Shown here piece after piece: positions 1 through 8,267 of a stretch of 53,507 nt of DNA. The position numbers and the translations under genes are program-made. Origin of the DNA: Candidatus Gastranaerophilales bacterium (GTDB taxonomy: Bacteria; Cyanobacteriota; Vampirovibrionia; Gastranaerophilales; Gastranaerophilaceae). Within the stretch, counting starts at the first letter, position 1, and every line of letters starts with the position of its first letter. The stretch is from assembly GCA_944325545.1 (NCBI GenBank), contig CALVAM010000015.1:1-53507 (forward strand). The letters are read 5' to 3'. The notes beneath the pieces are model-generated. The model ran no database searches, was not told where the DNA came from, and saw only the letters and a program-made list of their open reading frames with translations.

Positions 1-117
1 TAGTAATGAGGTTTGTTTTTTGCTTGTAGTTATTCTTTTGAGGCTGACCTGTGATTTTATTTTATTCTGGTAGTTTTAGGATTGTCAGCCGACTATATTT
101 CTACGTGCGTAGCACAA

Positions 118-141
118 AGAAAAAGAGCCAAAAGGCTCTTG
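118..141 (-). terminator. intrinsic terminator read leftward
   Basis: On the minus strand the stem AAGAGCC-TTTT-GGCTCTT is followed by a T-rich run. There is no T-run on the plus strand side, so it should work leftward only. No leftward gene lies between it and rpsH, so the transcript it ends is unidentified. Confidence 0.6.
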
Positions 142-274
142 GAATTAAGAATAGCTGGAAGTATGAAAAAGATTTAATAATTATATTAAACTTAATTTAC
201 TTATAAAAAACTATCAGTAAGGTGGGGAGTATTTTGTGATAAAAAGTTTAATTATAACAAATGTAAAGATTTTA

Positions 275-303
275 TTGTAAAAAAAGCATGCTCATGTTAG
301 CAT
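275..303 (+). promoter_or_regulatory. possible promoter of the rpsH-rplF-rplR operon
   Basis: TTGTAA (275-280) and an extended -10 TGTTAGCAT (295-303) are 17 bp apart. Both hexamers match consensus at only four of six positions. If used, the rpsH leader would be about 270 nt long. Confidence 0.3.
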
Positions 304-580
304 AGTTTTGTCGGACTGCTAAAGAACGCTTTTAAGTGAGCAGGAATTAATTTAGTAAGCGACGAGTACACGGATACTCCGGGTGCAAGGACAATGACAA
401 GATATCGGTAGAATGCCAAGTCTGATGTGGTTTTGGAGCAAGGTGATAAGCTTAAAAAGTGCTTTAGATTGCTTGGCAAGTGGCTTAAATAGTTTAGTTT
501 GGAAGTTATGGAAGTCGGAATTCATCTGGAATTGTTATAAAACTTTGACTCCGGAAGTCCACAAGAGAAAAGGAAGAAAA

Positions 581-976
581 ATGAACACAGATCCAATAGC
601 AGATATGCTAACAAGAATCAGAAACGCAAACGTAGTTTCACATCCATCAGTAGAAATGCCTTCTTCAAAATTAAAAGTTGCATTAGCAAAACTTTTAAAA
701 TCAGAAGGATTTATCACAGATTATTCAGAAAGAGCAGAAGGCCACTTCAAATACTTAACAATCGAGTTAAAGTATGATGAAGCAAACAAACCTGTTATTA
801 CAAACTTAAAACGTGTTTCAAAACCGGGTTTAAGAAGCTATTGTAAAGCAAAAAATTTACCACAAGTATTAGGTGGTTTAGGAATTGCAGTAGTTTCAAC
901 TAGCAAAGGTTTATTAACTGATAGAAAAGCTAGAAAAGAAAACTTAGGTGGCGAAGTTCTTTGTTACGTATGGTAG
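581..976 (+). CDS. rpsH: 30S ribosomal protein S8
   Basis: S8 binds helix 21 of 16S rRNA and is an early assembly protein of the 30S platform. The 131-residue product has the usual length and opens with [16 protein letters not shown]. Its C-terminal third shows the family signature STSKG, TD..AR and a GGEVLCYVW ending. The open frame runs upstream to 413, but that extension has no homology to S8. The ATG at 581 is preceded by AAAGGAAG, so I start there. It is first in a three-gene run with rplF and rplR. In the usual order it would follow rpsN, which here ends the other cluster at 9901. Confidence 0.95.
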   Translation: MNTDPIADMLTRIRNANVVSHPSVEMPSSKLKVALAKLLKSEGFITDYSERAEGHFKYLTIELKYDEANKPVITNLKRVSKPGLRSYCKAKNLPQVLGGLGIAVVSTSKGLLTDRKARKENLGGEVLCYVW

Positions 977-1020
977 TAACAATTTAATAAAATCGGGTGT
1001 AATTGGCAGAAAAGCCCGAA

Positions 1021-1038
1021 CCGAATAAAATTATTCGG
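1021..1038 (+). other. perfect hairpin in the rpsH-rplF spacer
   Basis: CCGAATAA and TTATTCGG form an 8-bp stem with a two-base loop (AA), roughly 50 nt before the rplF start. A second, weaker pairing, CGGG (994-997) with CCCG (1015-1018), sits just upstream. There is no T-run, so it is not a terminator; it may be a processing or regulatory element. Confidence 0.5.
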
Positions 1039-1088
1039 AAAAAGTAGACAGTAGAAGGGGTAAATCCCTTTAAGTAAAGGAGAAAAAT

Positions 1089-1628
1089 ATGTCACGTATT
1101 GGAAAAAAACCTATAGAAATTCCTTCAGGTGTAGAAGTTAAAATCGAAGGAAATACAATTACTGTAAAAGGTTCAAAAGGAACTGAAGCAGTAACATTCA
1201 GAGATGAAGTAAAAGTATCAGTAGCTGATAACCATATTATAGTAGAGCCAAATTCTGATGATAGAAAAACAGGAGCTTTACACGGTTTATTCAGAACTCT
1301 TATTGCTAACGCTGTAGAAGGTGTTTCAAAAGGTTTTGAAAAGAAATTAGAAATCGTTGGTGTAGGTTACCGTGCTAATATGGAAGGTTCTAACTTGAAT
1401 ATGGCATTAGGATACTCTCATCCTGTTTTAATCGTACCTCCAGCAGGAATTACATTATCAGTAGAAGCAAACACAAAAATTTCTGTAAAAGGTACAAACA
1501 AACAAGCTGTTGGTGATGTAGCAGCATTCATAAGAAGTAAAAGACCTCCTGAAGTATATAAAGGAAAAGGTGTTAAATATGAAGGCGAATACATCAGACG
1601 TAAAGCTGGTAAAGCTGGTAAGAAATAG
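1089..1628 (+). CDS. rplF: 50S ribosomal protein L6
   Basis: L6 lies near the GTPase-associated centre of the 50S subunit and binds helix 97 of 23S rRNA. The product is 179 residues, the standard length, beginning MSRIGKKPIEIPSGV. The C-terminal signature RPPEVYKGKGVKYEGEYIRR is intact. AAAGGAG stands 7 nt before the ATG. It is the second gene of the rpsH-rplF-rplR run, separated from its neighbours by unusually long spacers of 112 bp upstream and 299 bp downstream. Confidence 0.96.
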   Translation: MSRIGKKPIEIPSGVEVKIEGNTITVKGSKGTEAVTFRDEVKVSVADNHIIVEPNSDDRKTGALHGLFRTLIANAVEGVSKGFEKKLEIVGVGYRANMEGSNLNMALGYSHPVLIVPPAGITLSVEANTKISVKGTNKQAVGDVAAFIRSKRPPEVYKGKGVKYEGEYIRRKAGKAGKK

Positions 1629-1927
1629 TGCGTAAGCCGGAGTGGGGGTAAATGAGTTTGGTCGGTTGACATTGGTAAAATTTTATAATTGAAATTGGTA
1701 CGATAGGTCAACCTCAAATTAGGACTTCCAAGAAGAAAGCGAAACTTCACTACATCGCCGTTACGAAATGAAGTGAATACGAAATGGAGTGTAGCAATCT
1801 TTGATTGCACAGGCGGAATAATATTTAAGTATGTTGGTTGTATACGAGACTCCAACAATAATAAAAAGCTCACATAAACCCTTGATTAGGTTGTCAAGAA
1901 GGTTTGAGCAAAAGAAAGGAAACCAAA
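1629..1927 (+). other. 299-bp non-coding spacer between rplF and rplR
   Basis: I see no supportable ORF. The sequence is less AT-rich than the genes around it and contains short repeated words such as gaaatgaagtgaa and gaaatggagtg (about 1766-1797), plus the self-complementary GCAATCTTTGATTGC near 1795-1809. Bacterial spc operons normally have a few tens of bases here at most. It may be a structured leader for rplR or an inserted non-coding element; the sequence alone does not decide. Confidence 0.4.
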
Positions 1928-2296
1928 ATGATTAAACAAGAAATTAGAAAACCAAAAGTACAAAAAAGACACCAAGCTATTAGAGTGAAATTATCAGGAA
2001 CAACTGAATTTCCAAGATTAGCTGTTTATAGAAGTACAAAACATATCTATGCACAATTAATTGATGATGAAAAACATGTAACAATTTGTTCAGCATCTTC
2101 AATTGATAAAGACCTTAAAGAAAAATTAGCACATGGTGGAAACATCGAAGCTGCAAAAGTAGTTGGTGAAGCTATTGCTAAGAAAGCTCTTAAGGCTGGT
2201 ATTGAATGTGTAGTATTCGACAGAGGCGGTTTCTTATATCATGGAAGAATTGCAGCATTAGCAGATGCAGCAAGAGAAGCTGGCTTGATGTTTTAA
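1928..2296 (+). CDS. rplR: 50S ribosomal protein L18
   Basis: L18 binds 5S rRNA with L5 and anchors it in the central protuberance. From the ATG at 1928 the product is 122 residues, the normal length. A longer frame from a TTG at 1904 adds eight residues without a ribosome binding site, while AAAGGAAA stands just before 1928. The C-terminal signature [20 protein letters not shown] is clear. It is the last gene before a strong terminator. The genes that normally follow (rpsE, rpmD, rplO, secY) are absent from the window. Confidence 0.95.
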   Translation: MIKQEIRKPKVQKRHQAIRVKLSGTTEFPRLAVYRSTKHIYAQLIDDEKHVTICSASSIDKDLKEKLAHGGNIEAAKVVGEAIAKKALKAGIECVVFDRGGFLYHGRIAALADAAREAGLMF

Positions 2297-2312
2297 TAAA
2301 AACTACAAGATA

Positions 2313-2353
2313 AAAAAAAGACACTATCTTTTTTTAGAATAGTGTCTTTTTTT
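2313..2353 (+). terminator. strong intrinsic terminator after rplR
   Basis: AAAAGACACTAT (2316-2327) pairs with ATAGTGTCTTTT (2339-2350), followed by more T. With the A-run upstream it could also work leftward. It separates the rpsH-rplF-rplR operon from the rpsJ cluster. Confidence 0.9.
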
Positions 2354-2415
2354 ATTGTATAAAAATTTATAATTGTAAATTTTTGTAAAAAGTTAAAACA
2401 AATAAAAAAGGCTTG

Positions 2416-2450
2416 TTGACACTGATTTTTGTTTGATTTACTATTATAAT
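2416..2450 (+). promoter_or_regulatory. promoter of the rpsJ (S10) operon
   Basis: A perfect TTGACA (2416-2421) is followed after 17 bp by TACTAT (2439-2444). A perfect TATAAT also lies at 2445-2450, but with a 23-bp spacing. It lies directly after the rplR terminator and upstream of a leader of about 100 nt in which GCTAT and ATAGC can pair. Confidence 0.7.
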
Positions 2451-2550
2451 GCTATAGTCGAAAGTAATAGCCGGATTGCTGTAGGAAAGAGATTTTGCTA
2501 CATAGAGGCAATTTGAGAAGGTAAATACATAAAACAAAAAGGAATGAAAA

Positions 2551-2868
2551 ATGACAACAGCTAAAAGACAAAGAATTAGAGTTTGTTTAAGATCTTACGA
2601 ACACAAATTAGTTGATGTATCAGCTGAAAAGATCGTAGAAACTGCAAAAAGAACAGACGCTAAGGTCGCTGGTCCTATTCCTTTACCTACAAAAAGACGT
2701 ATCTATTGTGTATTGCGTTCACCACACGTAGACAAGAAGTCAAGAGAACACTTCGAAATACGTACACATAAACGCATTATCGATATTTACGAACCTACTC
2801 AACAAACAACAGAAGAATTGAGTAGATTAGATTTGCCAGCTGGCGTAGATATTGAAGTTAAATTATAA
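2551..2868 (+). CDS. rpsJ: 30S ribosomal protein S10
   Basis: S10 is in the 30S head and, as NusE, also joins the transcription antitermination complex. The product is 105 residues, at the upper end of the normal range, with the signatures [15 protein letters not shown] and [16 protein letters not shown] precedes the ATG. As in most bacteria it opens the S10 operon, here with its own promoter at 2416-2450. It is followed by a 228-bp spacer before rplC, much longer than usual. Confidence 0.96.
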   Translation: MTTAKRQRIRVCLRSYEHKLVDVSAEKIVETAKRTDAKVAGPIPLPTKRRIYCVLRSPHVDKKSREHFEIRTHKRIIDIYEPTQQTTEELSRLDLPAGVDIEVKL

Positions 2869-3096
2869 TTTTAAGATTCTGCAAAAGAGCGAATTAGCAG
2901 AAATGAGATTGTAATCAAATTGAAAACTTAATAAGCATTATGCATATAATGTGAACTACGACGTCCAAGCGGCGGGAGGTGAAAACCCTCAGGGGCAACC
3001 CAAAAAGGTAAAGAGTTAGACAGTAGCGCTCGCAAGAAGAAAGGCATATTGGTACAAGGTATTTTGCTGAGTATATATGTCGGAAAGGAAAGACAC
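2869..3096 (+). other. 228-bp non-coding spacer between rpsJ and rplC
   Basis: No ORF with a ribosome binding site is visible. Short inverted pairs are present: TCTGC/GCAGA near 2877-2902 and a G/C-rich stretch around 2960-3005 in which GAGGG and CCCTC can pair. In E. coli this junction is short. Possible roles are a structured regulatory leader or a processing site; this is inference. Confidence 0.4.
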
Positions 3097-3732
3097 ATGA
3101 CACTAGGTGTAATAGGTAAAAAAGTAGGGATGACTCAAATCTTTGATTCAGAAGGTTTGGCAGTTCCTGTTACAGTAATCAAGGTTGATAAAACAGTTGT
3201 AACACAAGTTAAGACTGTTGAAACTGATGGTTACAATGCTATACAAGTTGGTACAATTGCAGCAAAAGAAAAACATTTAACAAAAGCTGAAATTGGACAC
3301 TTCAAGAAAAATGGATTGGATAACTACAGACATTTACAAGAATTTAGAGTAGAAAATCCAGCTGACTATAAAGTTGGTCAAGAAATCGATTTATCAGTAT
3401 TGAATGATGTTCAAAAAGTTGATGTAACAGGAACATCAATAGGTAAAGGTTTCCAAGGTACAGTAAAAAGATGGAACTTTGGAAGAGGACCAATGGCACA
3501 CGGTTCAAAGAATCATAGAGAACCAGGTTCAATTGGTGCAGGTACAACTCCAAGCCGTGTTATTAAAGGTAAAAGAATGGCTGGAAACATGGGTAATGAA
3601 AGAGTTACTATTACAAAATTAAAACTAGTTAAGGTAGATGCAGAAAACGGTTTAGTTTTAGTAAAAGGTTCTGTACCAGGTTGTGAAGGAAGATTGGTAA
3701 CAATAGTTCCAACAAGAACAAAATGGAATTAA
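3097..3732 (+). CDS. rplC: 50S ribosomal protein L3
   Basis: L3 is a primary 23S rRNA binder whose extended loop approaches the peptidyl transferase centre. From the ATG at 3097 it has 211 residues and begins MTLGVIGKKVGMTQIF, the canonical start. The open frame extends upstream to 3049, but AAAGGAAA stands just before 3097. The central signature GKGFQGTVKRWNF and the GSIGAGTTPSRV region, which carries the glutamine methylation context, are intact. A structured 226-bp spacer follows before rplD. Confidence 0.96.
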   Translation: MTLGVIGKKVGMTQIFDSEGLAVPVTVIKVDKTVVTQVKTVETDGYNAIQVGTIAAKEKHLTKAEIGHFKKNGLDNYRHLQEFRVENPADYKVGQEIDLSVLNDVQKVDVTGTSIGKGFQGTVKRWNFGRGPMAHGSKNHREPGSIGAGTTPSRVIKGKRMAGNMGNERVTITKLKLVKVDAENGLVLVKGSVPGCEGRLVTIVPTRTKWN

Positions 3733-3853
3733 CGAATTTTGCGTAGAGTGATGACACGAAGTGTCGAACTCGAATAAGTGCGGAGCAAAGCGAATGTAAG
3801 TTTTGCAGAGCAAAACGAAATGAGTGACTGCAGAGCGTGAAGCAATAATTCGT
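3732..3853 (+). other. multi-hairpin element between rplC and rplD
   Basis: Two perfect hairpins are visible: GACAC-GAA-GTGTC (3753-3765) and GTTTTGC-AGA-GCAAAAC (3800-3816). They are bracketed by ACGAAT (3732-3737) and ATTCGT (3848-3853), which can pair as a closing stem. The short GA-rich loops and the absence of an ORF suggest a folded RNA domain in the 226-bp spacer. No T-run follows, so it is not a terminator. Its function is unknown; L4 autoregulation of the S10 operon is one known precedent for RNA structure here, though in E. coli it acts before rpsJ. Confidence 0.5.
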
Positions 3854-3958
3854 ATAAGACAAGGTAAGTCTATAAAATATCCAGCTGGTCTTGCCATATA
3901 AAGCGGAAGCAAGAGGTAAGCAGTTTAAACAGATAATAATTTATAAAGGAATAAGAAA

Positions 3959-4585
3959 ATGTCAAAACAATTATTAAATACAAACGGTGAAAAGTTAGGA
4001 GAAATTTCATTAAACGAAGCAGTTTTTGGAGTTGAACCAAACTTACATGTAATGCATTTGGCACTAAGAAGACAATTAAACAATGCAAGACAAGGTTCTG
4101 CTTGTGCAAAAACAAGAGCAGAAGTTTCTGGTGGTGGTAAAAAACCTTGGAAGCAAAAAGGTACTGGACGTGCTAGAGCAGGTTCTTTAAGATCACCTTT
4201 ATTTGCAGGTGGTGGTGTAATTTTTGGACCAAAACCAAGAAGTTTTGAAATCAATATGCCACAAAAAGCAAGAAAATTGGCTTTAAAATCTGCATTGTCT
4301 GCAAGAGAAGAACAAATTGTAGTAGTAAAAGATTTTTCTGCTATAACTGAGCCAAAAACAAAGTTAATGGCTGGAATTATCAAATCATTAAATTTAGCAG
4401 GAAAAATTTTAGTTATAGCTGATACAACAGCAGATGAAAATAAGTATTTAAGTTTAGCAGCTGGAAATATTCCTTCCGTTAAGCTTTTATTACCTACAAA
4501 CTTAAATGTAAAAGACTTACTAGAAGCTGATTTCGTTGTAATGACAGAAAAAGCTGTAAATGATATTACAGAAAGGTTGCAATAA
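3959..4585 (+). CDS. rplD: 50S ribosomal protein L4
   Basis: L4 lines the peptide exit tunnel with an extended loop. In some bacteria it represses the S10 operon. The product has 208 residues. The tunnel loop signature KKPWKQKGTGRARAGS and the following GGGVIFGP are clear. AAGGAATAAG precedes the ATG. Its stop overlaps the rplW start by one base (TAATG), so translation of the two is probably coupled. Confidence 0.95.
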   Translation: MSKQLLNTNGEKLGEISLNEAVFGVEPNLHVMHLALRRQLNNARQGSACAKTRAEVSGGGKKPWKQKGTGRARAGSLRSPLFAGGGVIFGPKPRSFEINMPQKARKLALKSALSAREEQIVVVKDFSAITEPKTKLMAGIIKSLNLAGKILVIADTTADENKYLSLAAGNIPSVKLLLPTNLNVKDLLEADFVVMTEKAVNDITERLQ

Positions 4586-4893
4586 TGAGTAAAGAAAGAT
4601 TAAATGTAGAAAAGTTATATGATGTTATTAAAAAACCAATCATAACTGAAAAATCAATGATGGCAACAGCTTTAGGTCAATACTCTTTTGAAGTTAATAA
4701 AAATGCAACAAAAGTTGAAATCGCACAAGCTGTAGAATTAGCTTTTCCAGGAAGAAAAGTTAAAAAAGTAAGAACAGTTTATATGCCATCTCACGAAAAA
4801 AGAATGGGTCTAAAATTTGGTAGAACAGATTCTTCTAAAAAAGCAATTGTAACTATCGAAGGTGATCCAATCGAAGAATTAACTGCTATATAG
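4585..4893 (+). CDS. rplW: 50S ribosomal protein L23
   Basis: L23 sits at the tunnel exit and is the docking site for trigger factor and SRP. The product has 102 residues with the N-terminal signature VIKKPIITEKSM and a central NKNATKVEIAQAVE followed by VKKVRTVYMP. The start codon overlaps the rplD stop by one base. Confidence 0.95.
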   Translation: MSKERLNVEKLYDVIKKPIITEKSMMATALGQYSFEVNKNATKVEIAQAVELAFPGRKVKKVRTVYMPSHEKRMGLKFGRTDSSKKAIVTIEGDPIEELTAI

Positions 4894-4957
4894 TAGAATA
4901 ATTCAGAGAATGAATGTTAGATAAAGCCAAAAAAAGATATGAATAGGAGAAAATAAA

Positions 4958-5785
4958 ATGGCAATTCGTAAAATTAATCCGACATCTCCGGGACAAAGAG
5001 GTATGACAAAAAGTGATTATCAAGAAATCACAACATCAACTCCTGAAAAATCTTTATTAAAGAAGTTAAAAAAGACTTCTGGTAGAAATAATACAGGTAG
5101 AATAACTTGTCGTCATAAAGGTGGCGGTGTAAAACAAGCTTACCGTATAGTAGATTTTAAAAGAGAAAAATTCGGTGTACCTGCAACAGTTAAAACTATT
5201 GAATATGATCCTAACAGAAATGTAAGAATATCATTAGTTTTCTATGCTGATGGTGAAAAAAGATATATTTTAACACCAGAAGGTTTGAATGTAGGTGACG
5301 TTATTGTAAGTGGTCCTGAAGCACCAGTTCAAACAGGAAACGCAATCCCTTTAGAATTGATGCCTTTAGGTACAATTGTTCACAATATAGAATTAACACC
5401 TGGTAGAGGTGGAAAAATGGTTCGTTCTGCTGGTAACTTTGCACAAGTTATGGCAAAAGAAGGAAACTATGTAACTATAAAATTACCTTCAGGTGAAATG
5501 AGAATGGTAAGAAAAGAATGTTTAGCAACAGTAGGTACTTTAGGAAATGCTGAATTCAAAAACTTATCAATTGGAAAAGCTGGTAGAAAAAGATACATGG
5601 GTATCAGACCAACAGTGCGTGGTGTAACAATGAACCCTTGTGATCACCCACACGGTGGTGGTGAAGGTAAAACCGGTCCTGGTGGACATCCAAAAACACC
5701 TTGGGGTAAACCTGCTCTTGGTTATAAAACAAGAAAACAAGGTAAAGCTTCTGATAAGTTGATTGTTAGAAGACGTAAAAAATAA
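4958..5785 (+). CDS. rplB: 50S ribosomal protein L2
   Basis: L2 supports subunit association and the peptidyl transferase centre. The product has 275 residues, the standard length. The C-terminal [18 protein letters not shown] motif carries the universally conserved histidine. TAGGAG stands before the ATG. It is followed by a 92-bp spacer that holds a large hairpin before rpsS. Confidence 0.97.
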   Translation: MAIRKINPTSPGQRGMTKSDYQEITTSTPEKSLLKKLKKTSGRNNTGRITCRHKGGGVKQAYRIVDFKREKFGVPATVKTIEYDPNRNVRISLVFYADGEKRYILTPEGLNVGDVIVSGPEAPVQTGNAIPLELMPLGTIVHNIELTPGRGGKMVRSAGNFAQVMAKEGNYVTIKLPSGEMRMVRKECLATVGTLGNAEFKNLSIGKAGRKRYMGIRPTVRGVTMNPCDHPHGGGEGKTGPGGHPKTPWGKPALGYKTRKQGKASDKLIVRRRKK

Positions 5786-5792
5786 TTATAGT

Positions 5793-5828
5793 GCTATAAG
5801 GGGTAAATAAATTTACCCCGCATATAGC
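5793..5828 (+). other. long hairpin in the rplB-rpsS spacer
   Basis: GGGGTAAAT (5800-5808) and ATTTACCCC (5811-5819) form a perfect 9-bp stem with a two-base loop, extended by GCTATA (5793-5798) pairing with TATAGC (5823-5828). An A-run rather than a T-run follows on the plus strand, so termination is unlikely. It could act in mRNA processing or stability. Confidence 0.6.
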
Positions 5829-5877
5829 AAAAAATATTTTTATAAACATTAATACAAATATATAAAAGGAGAAATTA

Positions 5878-6159
5878 ATGGCACGTTCATTAAAAAAGGG
5901 CCCATACGTAGAAGAAGCTCTTCAAAAGAAAATTAACAAAATGAATGAAAATTCAGAAAAGAAAGTTGTTAAGACTTGGTCAAGAGCATCCATGATTATT
6001 CCTGATATGTTGGGACATACGATAGCTGTGCATAACGGTAAAACTCACGTTCCTGTTTATGTAACAGAACAAATGATTGGACACAAGTTGGGCGAATTTG
6101 CACCTACAAGAATGTACAGAGGGCATGCAGGTTCAGATAAAACAGCAAAACGTAAATAG
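5878..6159 (+). CDS. rpsS: 30S ribosomal protein S19
   Basis: S19 is in the 30S head and contacts the A-site finger and S13. The product has 93 residues, beginning [18 protein letters not shown]. The [20 protein letters not shown] and [10 protein letters not shown] motifs are intact. AAAGGAG precedes the ATG. It follows rplB, as in almost all bacteria. Confidence 0.96.
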   Translation: MARSLKKGPYVEEALQKKINKMNENSEKKVVKTWSRASMIIPDMLGHTIAVHNGKTHVPVYVTEQMIGHKLGEFAPTRMYRGHAGSDKTAKRK

Positions 6160-6207
6160 TCTGTACAGATTTTTGATTAAGAATTAATTAAAAAAAGGAA
6201 AATAAAA

Positions 6208-6546
6208 ATGGAAGCAAAAGCAAGACAAACAGATATAAAAATGACAGCAAGAAAACTTCGTAGAGTAATCAACGAAGTAAGAGGTAAGGCTGTTAATGAA
6301 GCTCTTGATATGTTGCGTTTTATGCCATACTTTGCAGCTAGAGTTGTAGAAAAGAATTTGAAAGCAGCAGCTGCAAATGCTTTTGAAAAAGCTGGAGTAA
6401 AGGCTGATTCCCTAAAAGTTTCAGAAATTTTTGCGGATGAAAGTGTAACATATAAAAGAGGTAAACCAAGAGCGCAAGGTCGTATATACAAGAGACTCAA
6501 ACGTACATCTCACCTCACAATTAAAGTTAGTGATACAGCAAAATAG
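6208..6546 (+). CDS. rplV: 50S ribosomal protein L22
   Basis: L22 contacts all 23S rRNA domains and its hairpin lines the exit tunnel. The product has 112 residues. The signatures [16 protein letters not shown] and, at the end, [15 protein letters not shown] are the expected ones. AAAAAGGAAA stands before the ATG. Confidence 0.95.
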   Translation: MEAKARQTDIKMTARKLRRVINEVRGKAVNEALDMLRFMPYFAARVVEKNLKAAAANAFEKAGVKADSLKVSEIFADESVTYKRGKPRAQGRIYKRLKRTSHLTIKVSDTAK

Positions 6547-6557
6547 GAAAGAATGAA

Positions 6558-7289
6558 ATGGGACAAAAAACACATCCAACCGGATTTAGAGTAGGTATAA
6601 TCAGACCTTGGTCAAGTACATGGTATGCTAAGATAAGAGATTATGCTGAATTCGTAGCAGAAGATGCTAAAATTAGAAAATTTATAAAGAAAAAATTATA
6701 TGCTGCTGGTGTAGCTGATATTTTAATCGATAGAAAATCTCAAAGTACTACAATTACAGTTGTAACAGCAAAACCTGGTATAGTTGTAGGTAGAGGCGGT
6801 CAAGGAATTGATGAATTAAAGGCTGAAGTTTCAAAATACTTAGGAAAACCTGTTATTATAAATGTAGTAGAAGTAGCAAGAATCGATTTAAATGCATTAT
6901 TATTAGCAGAATACGTAGCACAACAGTTAGAAAAACGTGTTGCATTCAGACGTGTAATGAAACAAGCAATGCAACGTGCTATGAGAGCTGGTGCTCAAGG
7001 TATTAAAATTATGGTGTCAGGTCGTTTAGGCGGTGCTGAAATCGCAAGAAGTGAATGGGCTAAAGAAGGTAGAATACCTCTTCAAACTCTAAGAGCTGAT
7101 GTTGATTACGGTTTCACCGAAGCTGATACTATCATGGGTAAAATTGGCGTTAAGGTTTGGATTTTCAAAGGTAACTTAATGCCGGGTGAAAAGGCTGATA
7201 TGAATATTAAGTCTAAAAACTCAAAAGAATCAACAGGTGAAAGATTTAACGGAAGACGTGGAAAACGTAAACCTGTAGAAACAAAATAA
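6558..7289 (+). CDS. rpsC: 30S ribosomal protein S3
   Basis: S3 forms part of the mRNA entry site and has helicase-associated function with S4 and S5. The product has 243 residues and starts [23 protein letters not shown] domain is visible around residues 40-110 with the [16 protein letters not shown] loop, and the S3 C-terminal domain follows with [10 protein letters not shown]. The last ~30 residues are a basic, poorly conserved tail. It lies 11 bp after rplV. Confidence 0.96.
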   Translation: MGQKTHPTGFRVGIIRPWSSTWYAKIRDYAEFVAEDAKIRKFIKKKLYAAGVADILIDRKSQSTTITVVTAKPGIVVGRGGQGIDELKAEVSKYLGKPVIINVVEVARIDLNALLLAEYVAQQLEKRVAFRRVMKQAMQRAMRAGAQGIKIMVSGRLGGAEIARSEWAKEGRIPLQTLRADVDYGFTEADTIMGKIGVKVWIFKGNLMPGEKADMNIKSKNSKESTGERFNGRRGKRKPVETK

Positions 7290-7311
7290 TAAGTAACAGG
7301 AGAATAATATA

Positions 7312-7725
7312 ATGTTAATGCCAAAAAAGACAAAATACCGCAAAATGATGAAAGGTAGAATGAAAGGTACTGAAACAAGAGGTACTCAGTTCGAATTTGG
7401 TCGTTATGCATTAAAAGCACTTGAACCTGGTTGGATTACAAGCCGTCAGATTGAAGCTGCAAGACGTGCAATGACTCGTGAAATCAAACGTGGCGGTAAC
7501 GTTTGGATAAAGATATTCCCAGATAAACCGATTACTGCAAAACCTGCTGAAACTCGTATGGGTTCAGGTAAAGGTAATGTTGAATACTGGGTATCTGTAG
7601 TAAAGCCAAACAGAATTTTATTTGAACTTGATTATTTTGATAGAGCTGTTGCTATAAGAGCTTTAGAATTAGCAGCACAAAAATTACCTATCAAAGTTAA
7701 AGTAATTGAAAAAGAATCTGTATAA
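7312..7725 (+). CDS. rplP: 50S ribosomal protein L16
   Basis: L16 shapes the A-site on the 50S subunit and is needed for tRNA accommodation. The product has 137 residues. The start [16 protein letters not shown] matches the family; an AGGAG stands about 9 nt before the first ATG (7312), so the internal ATG at 7318 is not preferred. The signatures [12 protein letters not shown] and an MTREIKRGG region are present. Confidence 0.96.
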   Translation: MLMPKKTKYRKMMKGRMKGTETRGTQFEFGRYALKALEPGWITSRQIEAARRAMTREIKRGGNVWIKIFPDKPITAKPAETRMGSGKGNVEYWVSVVKPNRILFELDYFDRAVAIRALELAAQKLPIKVKVIEKESV

Positions 7726-7744
7726 TTATTAAGGAAAAATAACA

Positions 7745-7948
7745 ATGAAATTAAGTGAAATGCGTGAAAAAACAGTAGATGAGTTAAAACAATTTGTTCT
7801 AGATTCTAAAAAACAATTGTTAGATAACAGAATCAAACATTCAATGCATAAATTAGAAAATACTGCAGAGATTGCTAAAACAAAACGTTTAATAGCTCAA
7901 GCTAAGACTGTTATAAGAGAAAAAGAAATCGAGGTAACAAATGCCTAA
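7745..7948 (+). CDS. rpmC: 50S ribosomal protein L29
   Basis: L29 is a small two-helix protein at the tunnel exit next to L23. The product has 67 residues. The N-terminal [13 protein letters not shown] and the central [18 protein letters not shown] match the family. AAGGAAA precedes the ATG. Its end overlaps the rpsQ start by 8 bp. Confidence 0.93.
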   Translation: MKLSEMREKTVDELKQFVLDSKKQLLDNRIKHSMHKLENTAEIAKTKRLIAQAKTVIREKEIEVTNA

Positions 7949-8186
7949 AAAAGAAAGACAAGGTGTTGTAGTAAGTGACAAAATGGACAAAACAATTGTC
8001 GTAAAAGTAGCTTCTTATGATCCGCACCCAAAATACAAAAAAATCATAGAAACAACTAAAAACTATAAAGCTCATGATGAAAATAATGAATGTGGTATAG
8101 GTGATACTGTAAGAATTATTGAATCAAAACCTTTGTCAGGCGGAAAAAGATGGGTTCTTGAATCTATCGTAGAAAAAGCTAAGTAG
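7941..8186 (+). CDS. rpsQ: 30S ribosomal protein S17
   Basis: S17 binds 16S rRNA near helix 11 and is a primary assembly protein. The product has 81 residues. The family motifs [14 protein letters not shown] and [19 protein letters not shown] are present. It overlaps rpmC by 8 bp, and the AGGTAAC just before its start lies inside rpmC, so the two are probably translationally coupled. Confidence 0.95.
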   Translation: MPKKERQGVVVSDKMDKTIVVKVASYDPHPKYKKIIETTKNYKAHDENNECGIGDTVRIIESKPLSGGKRWVLESIVEKAK

Positions 8187-8198
8187 TTTAATTTAAAT

Positions 8199-8243
8199 CT
8201 TATCGGGGTGAGGCTTGACGCATAAGTTTCATGGACAGATAAG
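8199..8243 (+). other. stem-loop candidate before rplN
   Basis: CTTATC (8199-8204) and GATAAG (8238-8243) can pair around a 33-nt G-rich loop in the 81-bp rpsQ-rplN spacer. This is weaker evidence than the perfect hairpins elsewhere in this cluster, but the position is comparable. Confidence 0.3.
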
Positions 8244-8267
8244 TAAAAAGTAAAAAGGAAAAGAAAA

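Larger units (their letters stand above)
1..580. other. gene-free region upstream of rpsH
   Basis: No convincing coding sequence lies here; the few open frames have no ribosome binding site and no recognisable protein. Structure is visible: GGCTGAC (41-47) can pair with GTCAGCC (85-91), CTACG/CGTAG forms a small hairpin near 101-112, and a leftward terminator lies at 118-141. From about 300 to 580 the base composition is less AT-rich than elsewhere, as in the other hairpin-bearing spacers of this cluster, so it may be a transcribed leader of rpsH. That role is inference. Confidence 0.5.

Noticed and set aside
413-580. In-frame N-terminal extension of S8 from 413
   Set aside because: It has no S8 homology and no ribosome binding site; the ATG at 581 has both.
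1418-1873. 151-codon leftward ORF over the end of rplF and its spacer
   Set aside because: It is a shadow of rplF; its product is low-complexity and has no start signal.
3658-4383. Several leftward ORFs over the rplC-rplD junction
   Set aside because: They are antisense to well-conserved genes and composed of residues typical of reverse-frame shadows.
5793-5828. Terminator between rplB and rpsS
   Set aside because: The stem is strong but followed by an A-run, with no T-run on the plus strand; termination inside the cluster is unlikely.
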